Shown one piece after another: positions 47,367 through 55,978 of a stretch of 64,000 nucleotides of DNA; the stretch's first letter is position 1; the number at the start of each line of letters is the position of its first letter. Both the position numbers and the translations under genes were made by a program. The notes beneath the pieces are model-generated. The model did not search any database. It worked only from the letters and a program-made list of their open reading frames with translations, and was not told where the DNA came from. Source of the stretch: Candidatus Anaeroferrophillacea bacterium. GTDB taxonomy: Bacteria; Desulfobacterota; Anaeroferrophillalia; Anaeroferrophillales; Anaeroferrophillaceae. The stretch spans positions 16,276-80,275 of the forward strand of contig JAFGAM010000076.1 of NCBI GenBank assembly GCA_016933675.1, in the 5' to 3' direction.

Positions 47367-47837
47367 TTACGCGTACCAGAGCACCACGGCGGCGAAGGCG
47401 GTACCGATGCTCTCCACCTTGTGCTGTACCGAGATACTGTCGATGCGGGCGGCGCTGCGGCCGCGCATCTCGAGGCCCTTGGCCGCCATCCGGCGAACAA
47501 TGTCCTCCACCTCCTCGCGGTGACCGCGGGAGGAATACTCCATGATCAGCCCGGGCAGCGACGGATCGTCGGGATAGGCGGCGGCGACGGCGGCGGAGAT
47601 CATCTCGCCGGGCAGCGACGAGGTGATGGAGGCGTAGGCCACCGGCACCAGGGCACCGGCGGGCAGTTTCACCGGCTCCACCACCCGGCTGCCGGGGGGC
47701 ACGATGCTGCTCATCTTCACCAGGTTGGTATCGCCGATACCGGCGTCAAGCAGGGCACCGTCGAAGGAGTTCAACTGGGTAAAACCCTCTGAGCTGCCGC
47801 TGACGAGAAAATGGATGTTCGGGGTCTGACAGATCAT
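47367..47837 (-). CDS. pdaD: Pyruvoyl-dependent arginine decarboxylase
   Basis: 156 residues from ATG 47837, with GAGGAG 7-12 nt upstream; a TTG two codons earlier is less likely. Arginine to agmatine. The precursor self-cleaves at the Ser-Ser in LVKMSSIVPPG (~49-51), creating the pyruvoyl group. GIGDTNLVKMSS and MEYSSRGHREE match the PvlArgDC family of archaea and some bacteria. It begins 10 nt after speD and feeds agmatine to SpeB. Confidence 0.95.
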   Translation of the reverse strand: MICQTPNIHFLVSGSSEGFTQLNSFDGALLDAGIGDTNLVKMSSIVPPGSRVVEPVKLPAGALVPVAYASITSSLPGEMISAAVAAAYPDDPSLPGLIMEYSSRGHREEVEDIVRRMAAKGLEMRGRSAARIDSISVQHKVESIGTAFAAVVLWYA

Positions 47838-47847
47838 CGTCAACTCC

Positions 47848-48243
47848 TCACGCCACGGCCATGGCCGGTTTGTAGTGCACCTCGCCCGGGTGGTCGGTCA
47901 GTTCGCCGCGGCGGAACTCCTTGGTCTCCCACCGCTGCGACCCGAAGGCGTCGCGGAGAACATCGAAGGCGATCCACGGATCCACCGTCTCGCCGCAGGT
48001 GAACAGATCGACGGCGGCATAGCCATATTCCGGCCAGGTGTGAATCGCCAGATGCGATTCGGCGATCACCACCACGCCGCTGACGCCGTGGGGCTGAAAC
48101 ATGTGAAACACCGACTGCACGATGGTGGCCTGCGCCCGTCTGGCGGCATCCTCCATCGCCACCTCGACCCCGGCCAGATGGTCGAGGCGGGCGGAATCAC
48201 AATCGAAAAACTCCACCAGAATGTGACGTCCCAGTGCCTTCAT
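47848..48243 (-). CDS. speD: S-adenosylmethionine decarboxylase proenzyme
   Basis: 131 residues, the short bacterial/archaeal class. A pyruvoyl enzyme making the aminopropyl donor. The cleavage Glu-Ser is in [19 protein letters not shown] (~62), and the active-site Cys is in [18 protein letters not shown]-type site upstream. First enzyme gene of the polyamine operon, 197 nt after the regulator gene. Confidence 0.96.
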   Translation of the reverse strand: MKALGRHILVEFFDCDSARLDHLAGVEVAMEDAARRAQATIVQSVFHMFQPHGVSGVVVIAESHLAIHTWPEYGYAAVDLFTCGETVDPWIAFDVLRDAFGSQRWETKEFRRGELTDHPGEVHYKPAMAVA

Positions 48244-48338
48244 GTGACCTACCTCCTGATTTCTTCCCCCGATGTAATAATGACGGCAATCCGGAGCGGT
48301 TGCGACGCCATCAAAATTTTACCGCATGCGGGCGGTGG

Positions 48339-48370
48339 TTACGGTTCCAGACAACGTGATTACGGTTCCA
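48339..48370. promoter_or_regulatory. Pair of TTACGGTTCCA repeats 21 bp apart upstream of speD
   Basis: TTACGGTTCCA at 48339-48349 and 48360-48370, each preceded by GTGG or GTGA. The two-turn spacing on one face of the helix suits cooperative binding. Located between the XRE regulator and speD. A related sequence occurs at ~45220, so it may instead be a dispersed repeat. Confidence 0.35.
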
Positions 48371-48440
48371 TCGGCAATGATCAGGGAAGCGGCAGGCATG
48401 CCCGCCCGCGCCCCCCCTGGCCGCGCCCCCTGGCCGTAAT

Positions 48441-48980
48441 TCAGAAAAACGTCGGCGGCGACACCACCCAGAGAAACTGGGCCGGTCGGCCGCTGCTGTT
48501 GCGAATCTCGTGGCGCTGATGGGCGGGAAAAAAGAAACATTCGTTCTTCCGCGCCCGGTGACGACTGCCGTCTTCAAACAGCAGATCCAGCGCGCCGCGA
48601 AAGACGAAACCGAACTCCTCACCCTCGTGGCCGTCGTCCACCACCTCCTGCCCCGGCGCCAGGGTGACGAGGGCAACGTCGAAATTGTTGCCGTGGGCGC
48701 TGGGAATCAGGAGATGGATATCGGCATGATCGTCGTAGAGATCCTTGCGGTCGTCGACGCCGAAAACCACCTTCTCGCGCCGTTCCGGCTCACGGAAGAA
48801 ATCCGCCAGCGAAACCGAAAAAACATCGAGAATTCCCTTGAGCGTGGCGATTGACGGCGACGCCTGGTCACGCTCGAGCTGGGAAATGAAGCCCTTTGTC
48901 AGGTCCGAGCGCCCGGCCAGTTCCTCCTGCGTAAGCGAGTGCGCCAGCCTGAGCCGCCGTACCTTTTCGCCGATATTCAT
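48441..48980 (-). CDS. XRE-family regulator with C-terminal cupin domain
   Basis: 179 residues: N-terminal helix-turn-helix (KVRRLRLAHSLTQEELAGRSDLTKGFISQLERDQASPSI style, ~5-60) and a C-terminal cupin (VTLAPGQEVVDDGHEGEEFGFVFRGALDLLFED, ~110-178). This layout is shared with PuuR-type polyamine regulators. Its position directly before speD-pdaD-speE-speB suggests control of polyamine synthesis by a small ligand bound in the cupin. Likely autoregulated through the palindrome at 49044-49055. Confidence 0.9.
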   Translation of the reverse strand: MNIGEKVRRLRLAHSLTQEELAGRSDLTKGFISQLERDQASPSIATLKGILDVFSVSLADFFREPERREKVVFGVDDRKDLYDDHADIHLLIPSAHGNNFDVALVTLAPGQEVVDDGHEGEEFGFVFRGALDLLFEDGSRHRARKNECFFFPAHQRHEIRNSSGRPAQFLWVVSPPTFF

Positions 48981-49043
48981 GGCTCGTCACCTCATCGAAA
49001 ATAGAGCATCGGTGAACAACATGTTTACCGCCGTCCCTATCAA

Positions 49044-49055
49044 CAGGTATACCTG
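49044..49055. promoter_or_regulatory. Perfect palindrome CAGGTATACCTG, likely operator of the XRE regulator
   Basis: Between the -10 (49093-49098) and the regulator start (48980), where a repressor would block transcription. A second small palindrome AACATGTT lies at 49018-49025. Confidence 0.5.
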
Positions 49056-49092
49056 ACCGGAAGTTTACCAATACCATACCTTCAGGACGCGG

Positions 49093-49121
49093 AAGATACT
49101 TTTTTTCCCCGCGGTTGTCAA
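49093..49121 (-). promoter_or_regulatory. Promoter of the regulator-polyamine operon
   Basis: Minus-strand TTGACA, 17 nt, TATCTT. About 113 nt before the XRE gene. Confidence 0.6.
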
Positions 49122-49140
49122 TCGTTTTTTTTATGCTGCC

Positions 49141-49210
49141 GAAATCGTAACGGCTTCGGCCTCTTCGTTGCCTGCACGGGCGTGCCGCAGACGGACGAAC
49201 GCGGCCCACG
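49141..49210. repeat. Dispersed repeat copy
   Basis: ATCGTAACGGCTTCGG, then CTCTTCGTTGCCTGC and a GCGTGCCGCAGAC segment, same order as 26711-26785 and 30119-30172. A GGAATCAGGAGTCAGGAGTC simple repeat follows at ~49284. Confidence 0.5.
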
Positions 49211-49368
49211 GCGCGCCATGCAACGGCCGAAGACGGCGTACTCCCCCGACAACAAAACACCGCGTCCGCAGCGGCCTGCTTCAGGAATCAGGAGTCAGGA
49301 GTCCGGCCGGATGATCCGGCAGCCGGACTCCGGGCATCGCATCCGGCACCGACGGCGACCCGAAGGTG

Positions 49369-49476
49369 AACGGCAAGACGGCCGGCGGAAAAACAGCCAG
49401 ACGATAACGGGAAAACGGTAGACGGTGACGGGAAAACGGCCAGACAGTGACGGAAAACGGCCAGACGGTGGCGGAA
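49369..49476. repeat. Five degenerate tandem repeats of 21-22 bp
   Basis: Units of the type AACGGCCAGACGGTGACGGAA begin near 49369, 49392, 49414, 49435 and 49456. They lie just downstream of the kinase gene on the minus strand. No spacers, so not CRISPR. Confidence 0.75.
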
Positions 49477-49492
49477 GGGCGGAACGGAGGGG

Positions 49493-51586
49493 CTACGGGC
49501 GCGACAGATTCTCCATCACCCGCTTCAACTCGGTGGCGGTATAGGGTTTCCGGAGGATGGCGCAGAAGCCGTATTTGTGCGGCTCGGCGAAAATCGGGGT
49601 ATCGGAATAGCCGCTGGAGACCACCGCCCGGACGTCCGGGTTCAGGGCGACGAGCTCGCGGATGACCTCGTCGCCGCCCATGCCGCCGGGGATGGTGAGG
49701 TCGAGGATCACGACATCATAGGGCCGTCCGTCCGCCATCGCCTGCCGGTAACGGGAAAGCGCCTCGCGGCCCTCGAAGACACAGTCCACCCGATGGCCGA
49801 GCCGCGTCAGGATGGTAGCGGCCAGGTTGCAGACGAGGTTCTCGTCATCCATCACCAGCACCGCCATCCGCCTCCCGGCACACGGCCCCGCCGGAGCGGT
49901 GGCGGCAATCTCCCCCCGGACGACGGGACGTTCCCTCGTGGCCGGCAGGTAGACCTCGAAACAGGCCCCCTGACCGGACGGCAAAGAACAGGGCACGACG
50001 GTCCCCCGGTGGCGGGTGATGATGGAATGGGTGATGGCCAGGCCGAGGCCGCTGCCGGCGGCCTTGGTGGAGAAATAGGGAACGAAGATCTTGTCCCGCA
50101 GATCAGCGGCAATGCCGGGGCCGGTATCGGCAATGGCGAGCCGGACATAGTCGCCGGGTTCAAGGGACAGATGGTTCCCGTCGGCGAGGGTCACGTTTTC
50201 CGCCCGGATATCGAGGAAACCGCTGCCGGACATCGCCTCCTTGGCGTTGATCACCAGGTTCTGGATCGCCTGACTCACCTGGCCGGCATCGATGCACACC
50301 GCCCACAGGCCGTCGGGATAGCTGGAGCGACGCTTGATGCCGGTGCCGTGAAGAATGAAATCGGCGATTTCGTCCACCAGGCAGTCCAGCGAAGCCACCT
50401 CGGTCACCGGGGCACCGCCGCGGGCGAAGGTCAGCAGCTGGTTGGTCAACTGCCGCGCCCGGCTGCAGCCGGCCTGCACCTGGTCGAGTACCCCGGACAA
50501 TTCATCATCCCCATCGACGATGGCGGCGGCCAGTGAGGCATTGCCGAGAATCACCGTGAGGATGTTGTTGAAATCATGGGCGATGCCACCGGCAAGGATA
50601 CCGACTGATTCAAGCTTCTGGGTGCGGGCCATCTGCTCCTCATAGCGCATCTTGAGGCTGATGTCCTGGAACACCAGCACCGCACCGCCGGAACCTGCCG
50701 GATCGTCGATGGGACAGCAGACGAAGGACACCGGCAGCACCTCGCCGGAACAGCAGCGGAAGTGGTGATGGTAGACGGAAACCGGCCGCCGGGCGGCAAA
50801 CACCGGGCAGTCGGCCGCCGCCTGCCAGTTCCGGTCGGCGTTGTCCGCCGCCAGCTCGTCGTCGTGTACGAGACTGAAAAAAAACTTGCCCTTGAGCAGG
50901 GTGCAGTCATACCCCAGCAGTTTGCCGGCGGAGGTATTGACGAAGGTGATGCGGCCGTCGTCGTCCATGCCGACGATGCCGTCGGCGGCATGCTCGAGGA
51001 TCGCCCGCTGCTCCTCGTAGAGCTGCTGCAGGTGCTGCTGGGCCTGTTTGCGGAGGGTAACGTCGATGAGGGCGGCGCGGCACTCGGCGTCGCCTGCGGC
51101 GCCGTTTTCCCGCTGGACGATCTCGGCGGTCATCTGGACGATACATGCACGTTCGTCATGCAGGCGCAGGCGCAATTCGGCCTCCTGCCGCCGGCCGCGG
51201 CGATAGACCTCCCGGAGGAGAGAAAAGAAATTATCGTGATCGTCAGGGTGGATAAATACCGTCAGCGGATGACCCAGCAGGTAGGCCCGCCGCCGCCCCA
51301 GCAGTTCGTCGACCCGCAGGTTGGCCTCCCGGATGAGACCGCTGCGGTCAAGGACCAGATAGCCCACCGGCGCCAGGTGAAAAAGGTCGGCATAGCGACG
51401 CTGGCTGGATTCAAGCTCGTTGCGGAGGGTACGCAGATCCTCGTTCTGGATCTCCAGTTCCACCTGATGGATACGCAGCTCCTCCACCAGCCGCTTGACA
51501 TCGTCGGGGTCCGCGGGCAGCGGCAGCTCCCGGGCGGCGGTCCGCTCCCGAGCGCGGCGCTGCAATCGCTCGTGATATTCAGTCAT
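49493..51586 (-). CDS. Soluble PAS-PAS hybrid histidine kinase
   Basis: 697 residues from ATG 51586, which overlaps the preceding stop (ATGACTGA); GTG 51595 is an alternative. N-terminal coiled coil (~30-62, VEELRIHQVELEIQNEDL), PAS1 (~62-178), PAS2 (~190-310, with a CC and a C pair), HisKA with phospho-His in GGIAHDFNN (~337), HATPase with GSGLGLAITH, and a receiver with Asp in VVILDLTIPGG. No membrane segment, so it senses in the cytoplasm. It appears intact, although the upstream cheB-cheR-PAS gene with which it was probably co-transcribed is broken. Confidence 0.9.
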   Translation of the reverse strand: MTEYHERLQRRARERTAARELPLPADPDDVKRLVEELRIHQVELEIQNEDLRTLRNELESSQRRYADLFHLAPVGYLVLDRSGLIREANLRVDELLGRRRAYLLGHPLTVFIHPDDHDNFFSLLREVYRRGRRQEAELRLRLHDERACIVQMTAEIVQRENGAAGDAECRAALIDVTLRKQAQQHLQQLYEEQRAILEHAADGIVGMDDDGRITFVNTSAGKLLGYDCTLLKGKFFFSLVHDDELAADNADRNWQAAADCPVFAARRPVSVYHHHFRCCSGEVLPVSFVCCPIDDPAGSGGAVLVFQDISLKMRYEEQMARTQKLESVGILAGGIAHDFNNILTVILGNASLAAAIVDGDDELSGVLDQVQAGCSRARQLTNQLLTFARGGAPVTEVASLDCLVDEIADFILHGTGIKRRSSYPDGLWAVCIDAGQVSQAIQNLVINAKEAMSGSGFLDIRAENVTLADGNHLSLEPGDYVRLAIADTGPGIAADLRDKIFVPYFSTKAAGSGLGLAITHSIITRHRGTVVPCSLPSGQGACFEVYLPATRERPVVRGEIAATAPAGPCAGRRMAVLVMDDENLVCNLAATILTRLGHRVDCVFEGREALSRYRQAMADGRPYDVVILDLTIPGGMGGDEVIRELVALNPDVRAVVSSGYSDTPIFAEPHKYGFCAILRKPYTATELKRVMENLSRP

Positions 51587-54500
51587 CTTCGCCACCTTCG
51601 GCAGTCAGCACCTGCACTGTTCCGTAACTGCAGGAACGGCAGTCGTCTTCCGCGGGCCGGGATTCGGCCCGGAGGTGAAAGGTTACGGTATTGCCGGTGA
51701 AGGTCCGCAGGCAGACGGTCTCCGTCTCCCCCGCCTCCCGGTCGCCGTTCAGAACCCTCTCCAACCGGCAGCGATCGGACGAATCGGACGCGAGGCTGAG
51801 GAAAAAGTTGCGGTCGATGCGCTGCTCGCCGGGCTTCATCTCCAGCAGATGATAGAGTTCGTCCGACCAGGAAAGTTCATTCGTGTCCGCATGAAAGACG
51901 AAATGCCCCGCCTGGGTCAGACGCTGCGACCAGCGGAGCGTTTCGCGCACCTCGGCCAGTTCCCGTTCCGCTTCCCGGATGGCGGTCAGATCCTTCATGA
52001 ACGCCAGCAGGTACTCGTGACCTTCCTGCTCCAGGCGGTGGAACCCGATGCCGACCGATATCCGCCGTTCCCCCCGGTCGATGGCGGCAAACTCCTGCTG
52101 CACATGCGGTTCGTGGACGAGACGTTCAGCAAAGGCCCGCCACCGGTCGCGGTCCACACCGTCCAGCAGCCGGTAGAACTTCCGCGCTGTGAACGAGCGC
52201 CGGCTGTAGCCGAGAAGATCCATCGCCGCCTGGTTGACATGGTCGATATCGCCGCTCGGTGAGACCCGGAACATGGCGTCGGTGGCATTCTCGATGGCAT
52301 ACTGCGACCAGGCCAGCTGGTCGGCGATGTGCTTCTTTTCGGTGATATTCTCCGAAATCTTGAGAAACCGGGCGGGCTCGTCACCGGCACCGTCACTGAT
52401 GGGACCGACGGTCGCCTCCTCCCAGTAGATATCACCGTCCTTCTTGCGGTTCTGGAACACTCCCGACCATTTGCGACCGGCGGAGATCGTCTCCCAGAGC
52501 TTGCGGTAGAACTCCCGCGGCAGCACCCCGGTCTTGAGCAGGCGGGGATTCTGACCTTTCACCTCGTCGAGGGCATAGCCGGTCACGGTCTCGAACCGCG
52601 GATTGACGTACTCGATACCACCCGCGGTATCGGTGATCAGCACCATGGCGGGGCTCTGCTCGACGGCATAGGAAAGTTTCTGCAACTCGCGATTGGCCTT
52701 CTTCATCGCGTCGATATCGATGAGGGTAATGACCACCCCCTCGATATTCCGTTCGTCGGTCAGGTAGGGCAGACAGCGCAGCAGATACTGCTTCCCGTCC
52801 TTGTTATGCACCTCGTGTTCGACCTGCCGCTGGGTAAGCAGCACCTTCTCGGCCACCGCCGGGAGTCCAACAGCTTCCAGCGCCGCGGCGATATGTTTCG
52901 GCGGCCGGCCCACATCCTGTTCGAGGATATTGATCTCCCGGGTGATGACCGGGGTGAATTTGCGGATGTTCAGCTCGCGGTCGAGGAACAGGGTGCCGAC
53001 TTCGGTACTCGCCAGCAGGTTGTTGATATCGTTGTTCAGCTCGGTAAGTTCGTCGATCTTCTCCTGGTACTCGGAGTTGACCGTGACCAGCTCCTCGTTG
53101 ACCGATTGCAGCTCCTCGTTGGTGCTCTGCAGTTCCTCGTTTGAGGTCTCCAGTTCCTCGATGGTGGCCTGGAGATTCTCCTTGGTATACCGCAGTTCCT
53201 GTTCGAGATCGTAGATACGCTGGTTGACATCGTTGCTGAGTTCGCCGCCGCAAACCTCCTCCACCGGCTCACCCGCAGTCGGCACCGTGGCGGACTCGAC
53301 GAACGACACCAGAAACGAGATCTCCCGGTCCGGCCCCTGGACCAGCGGGGTGACGAACACGTCGAGCTTCTTTTCCGGCGGTCACTCGATCTGAATACTG
53401 GTGTAGGAAGCCGGCCGGCCGCTTTTGGCCGCCTTGTGCAGCAGGGTGCCGAGCACCGTCGACAGATCGTCGCGGATCAGCGCCATGATATTGTGGCTCA
53501 ACGGCCCCTGGGAAATCTGCAGGTAATCCCTGAGATCGGCGAAGGTGTGCATGAGCCCGAAATGTTCGTTGAGCAGGAAGCTTGGCGCGCTAGGCGGAGA
53601 TCATGGCGTTGCGGGCGGCCCCGAGGTAACCATCCAGGACCGGCTTGCGGCGGGCTTCGACGCCGCCGGCGGCAAAGGGCTTGCGATGCAGCACCGCCGG
53701 CTGGAGGATCTCCATCACCGTCCGGCTGGTACCGCTGTTCTTCCGGCAGATCTTCCAGCGATTGTTGCAAGGCCCGAACCCACCGCTGATGTCGCCGACG
53801 GTTTCGCTGGTGCCGAGGAACATGAATCCCTTGCCGTTGAGGGCGAAATGAAAAAAGGAAAACACCTTCTTCTGCGGCAGTGGCTGTAGATAAATGAGCA
53901 GGTTGCGACAGCTGACTAGGTCGATCTTGTTGAAGGGGGGATCCTTGATGAGGTTGTGACGCGCGAAGATGACCATCTGGCGCAGGTGATCGTTGAACCT
54001 GAAATGCTCCTTGTGGCGGGTGAAGTACCTGTGCTGCAGTCCCGCCGGGATATCCGCCAGAATGCTTTCGGGACAGGTCCCGGCGCTGGCGGTCTCGATG
54101 CGTTGCGGTCGATGTCGGTGGCGAAGATCTTGACATCGAAGTTGGTGCCGGCGGCGGCCATGTCTTCGTTCACCAGCATGGCCAGCGAATAGGCCTCCTC
54201 GCCGGTAGAGCAGCCAGCGACCCAGAAGCGGATCGAATCCCCCGGCTGGCGATTGTCGAAGAGCTGCGGCAAGACGCTCTCCCGCAGACAGGTGAAGGCC
54301 CCGGGATCGCGGAATAACTTGGTCACGCCGATAAGCAGCTCGCGGCAGAGAATGGTCTGCTCGCGCTTGTCCTGCTCCATGAAGGTAACGTAGTCCTGCG
54401 GGTTCTCCAACTGATTGATGCTGATCCGGCGTTCGATACGGCGCAGCACGGTGCTGCGCTTGTAGTGGGTAAAATCGACCCCGGCGCCGTTCTTGAGCTG

Positions 54501-55175
54501 CAGAAACAACCGCGCCAGGAAATCCTGGTCCTTGACGATCACCTGGTCCGCCGCGAACCGCTTGGTGACGAAGGGATGCTGAAGGAATTTCAGCAGGGTC
54601 TCGGGCATCTGCCCGGGCGGCAGGACGAAGTCCACCAGGCCGGTGGCCAGGGCGCCGCGCGGCATGCCGTCGAACCTCGCCGACTCCGGTTCCTGAACCA
54701 TGACCATGCCGCCGTTTTCCCTGATCTCCCTGAGCCCCAGGGTACCGTCGGAGCCGGTGCCGGAGAGGACGATACCGACGGCCCGGTCCCGCTGGTCGTC
54801 GGCCAGGGAACGGAAGAAGATGTCGATGGGCAGGTTGATGGTTACCGAATCCACCCGCTCGGTGAGATGCAGGCAGCAGTCACTGATGGTCATGTTCTTC
54901 CTCGGCGGAATGAGTCAGAGCTGATTGGCCGCCACCGGCATGCCGGTGACCGCGCGGTTGACCTTCATGGCGGTGCGCCTGGACAGCAGCTCGGGCATCA
55001 GGCTGTTGTAATCCGGCGCCAGGTGCCGGATGACGACGAAGGGCATGCCGCTGGTGGCGGGCATCCGGGAAAAAAACTGTTCCAGCGCCCCCAGACCGCC
55101 GGCCGAGGCGCCGACGCCGACGATGAACGGCCGGGATTCGGGTTTATCCGCCGGTGTGGCATTCCGTTCAGGCAT
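51579..55175 (-). pseudogene. Degenerate CheB-CheR-PAS fusion gene
   Basis: The ancestral start is ATG 55175 with GGGAG upstream. Pieces in order: CheB methylesterase (GVGASAGG, IRHLAPD, GTGSDGT), CheR methyltransferase (RFWVAGCSTGEEAYSLAML, DIDRNA), a glutamate-rich coiled coil ([20 protein letters not shown]), then PAS domains to 51579. It carries an in-frame TGA at 54915-54917, a 1-nt loss near 54100 (after ATDIDRNA), a frameshift with TAG at 53590-53592, and an in-frame TGA at 53382-53384. Restoring these joins recognisable homology throughout. The last ~590 codons (from GTG 53360) remain open and could still be translated as a PAS-only protein. Confidence 0.88.
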
Positions 55176-55276
55176 GTGATACACTCCCGGTCGTGGTGGC
55201 TTCGCAGTTGGCACCCCAGCTGCCCGCGGCAGCGATTCATCATCAAGCAACCCGGCGCTGAACTCGGCGAACATCA

Positions 55277-55690
55277 TTGGAAAGTACAGGCAAAAACATG
55301 CCTTTGCCGAGCAGACACTCGGCGTTAAGTCACCTGGCAGGATACAGGAGACGGGGGTCAGGGGGCCGGATTCAGGAGCGCGGAATCGAATTCGTCAGTT
55401 GCATCGAACAGGAGGAACCCCGGCGGGTCCCCCGGCTGCTGGACGACACCCTGGTCCGCACCCGCCGGCTGCTGGTGGTGTGCAGCATGTGCAAGAAGGT
55501 GAAAATCGACCGGAACACCTGGCCGGAGGTCAAGAACGCCATCGCCCGCTGGGAGGAAACCATGGGCGACCAACTGCCGACCCTGGCCCAGGGCATGTGT
55601 CCCGCCTGCCACCGGGATGTCATCGACCGCTGTGCCCGGATGCGGCAGGAAGCGAGGACGATGCTGCACGAAGCCCGAAGACGGGCATAA
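55277..55690 (+). CDS. Small protein with C-x2-C ... C-x2-C module, possibly a gene remnant
   Basis: Open frame of 137 codons from ATG 55277. Only residues ~65-130 look real: VVCSMCKKVKID-NTWPEV ... LAQGMCPACHRDV. This resembles the zinc-ribbon-like module 'CxxCKKIRD...W...HGICPxC' found at the C-terminus of many PAS/receiver proteins in this group. The first ~50 residues are encoded by a GGGTCAGGGG-type simple repeat and are doubtful; a GTG or ATG near 55478-55490 is possible. It may be the surviving tail of a larger signalling protein. Confidence 0.5.
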   Translation: MESTGKNMPLPSRHSALSHLAGYRRRGSGGRIQERGIEFVSCIEQEEPRRVPRLLDDTLVRTRRLLVVCSMCKKVKIDRNTWPEVKNAIARWEETMGDQLPTLAQGMCPACHRDVIDRCARMRQEARTMLHEARRRA

Positions 55691-55866
55691 GATCCAATTT
55701 TTTTGCGGTGCCCGGACAATTGTTGCCGCGGCGGCGGAATTTCCCTCAAGATTCACCTGCCGGGCGTCGACGAGTCTATAACCTGCTGCTTTCAGCACCG
55801 GCGGCCGGGTTCGTTTGCGTCGGGCGGACGCCGCGGTGCCGGTGTCCTTGCGGTGCCGTTATTTTT

Positions 55867-55900
55867 GCGTCACCGGTACCACTGCGTCACCGGTACCACT
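55867..55900. repeat. Tandem pair of a 17-bp repeat
   Basis: GCGTCACCGGTACCACT occurs twice without a gap, in a stretch (55800-55935) of GCGGTGCCG-like echoes upstream of the kinase. The 285-nt gap 55691-55975 holds no supported gene, although one frame is open. Confidence 0.8.
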
Positions 55901-55978
55901 GCGATGCCGCTATCCTTGCGGTGCCGGAGGCGGCGCCTGACAACATTTTCTTCCCGTGCCTCAGGGACTGACCACGTG

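Noticed and set aside
49369..49476. Possible CRISPR array
   Set aside because: The units are directly adjacent without unique spacers, are degenerate, and no cas genes are present.
53382..54917. In-frame TGA codons in the cheB-cheR gene as selenocysteine, given that selA is nearby
   Set aside because: The positions align with non-Cys residues of the family, no SECIS-like hairpin is evident directly downstream, and two frameshifts plus a TAG show plain decay.
55703..55975. N-terminal extension of the hybrid kinase to ATG 55703
   Set aside because: This part is made of GCGGTGCCG-type repeats including an exact 17-bp tandem duplication, with no domain likeness; the start is better placed at GTG 55979 or 55976.
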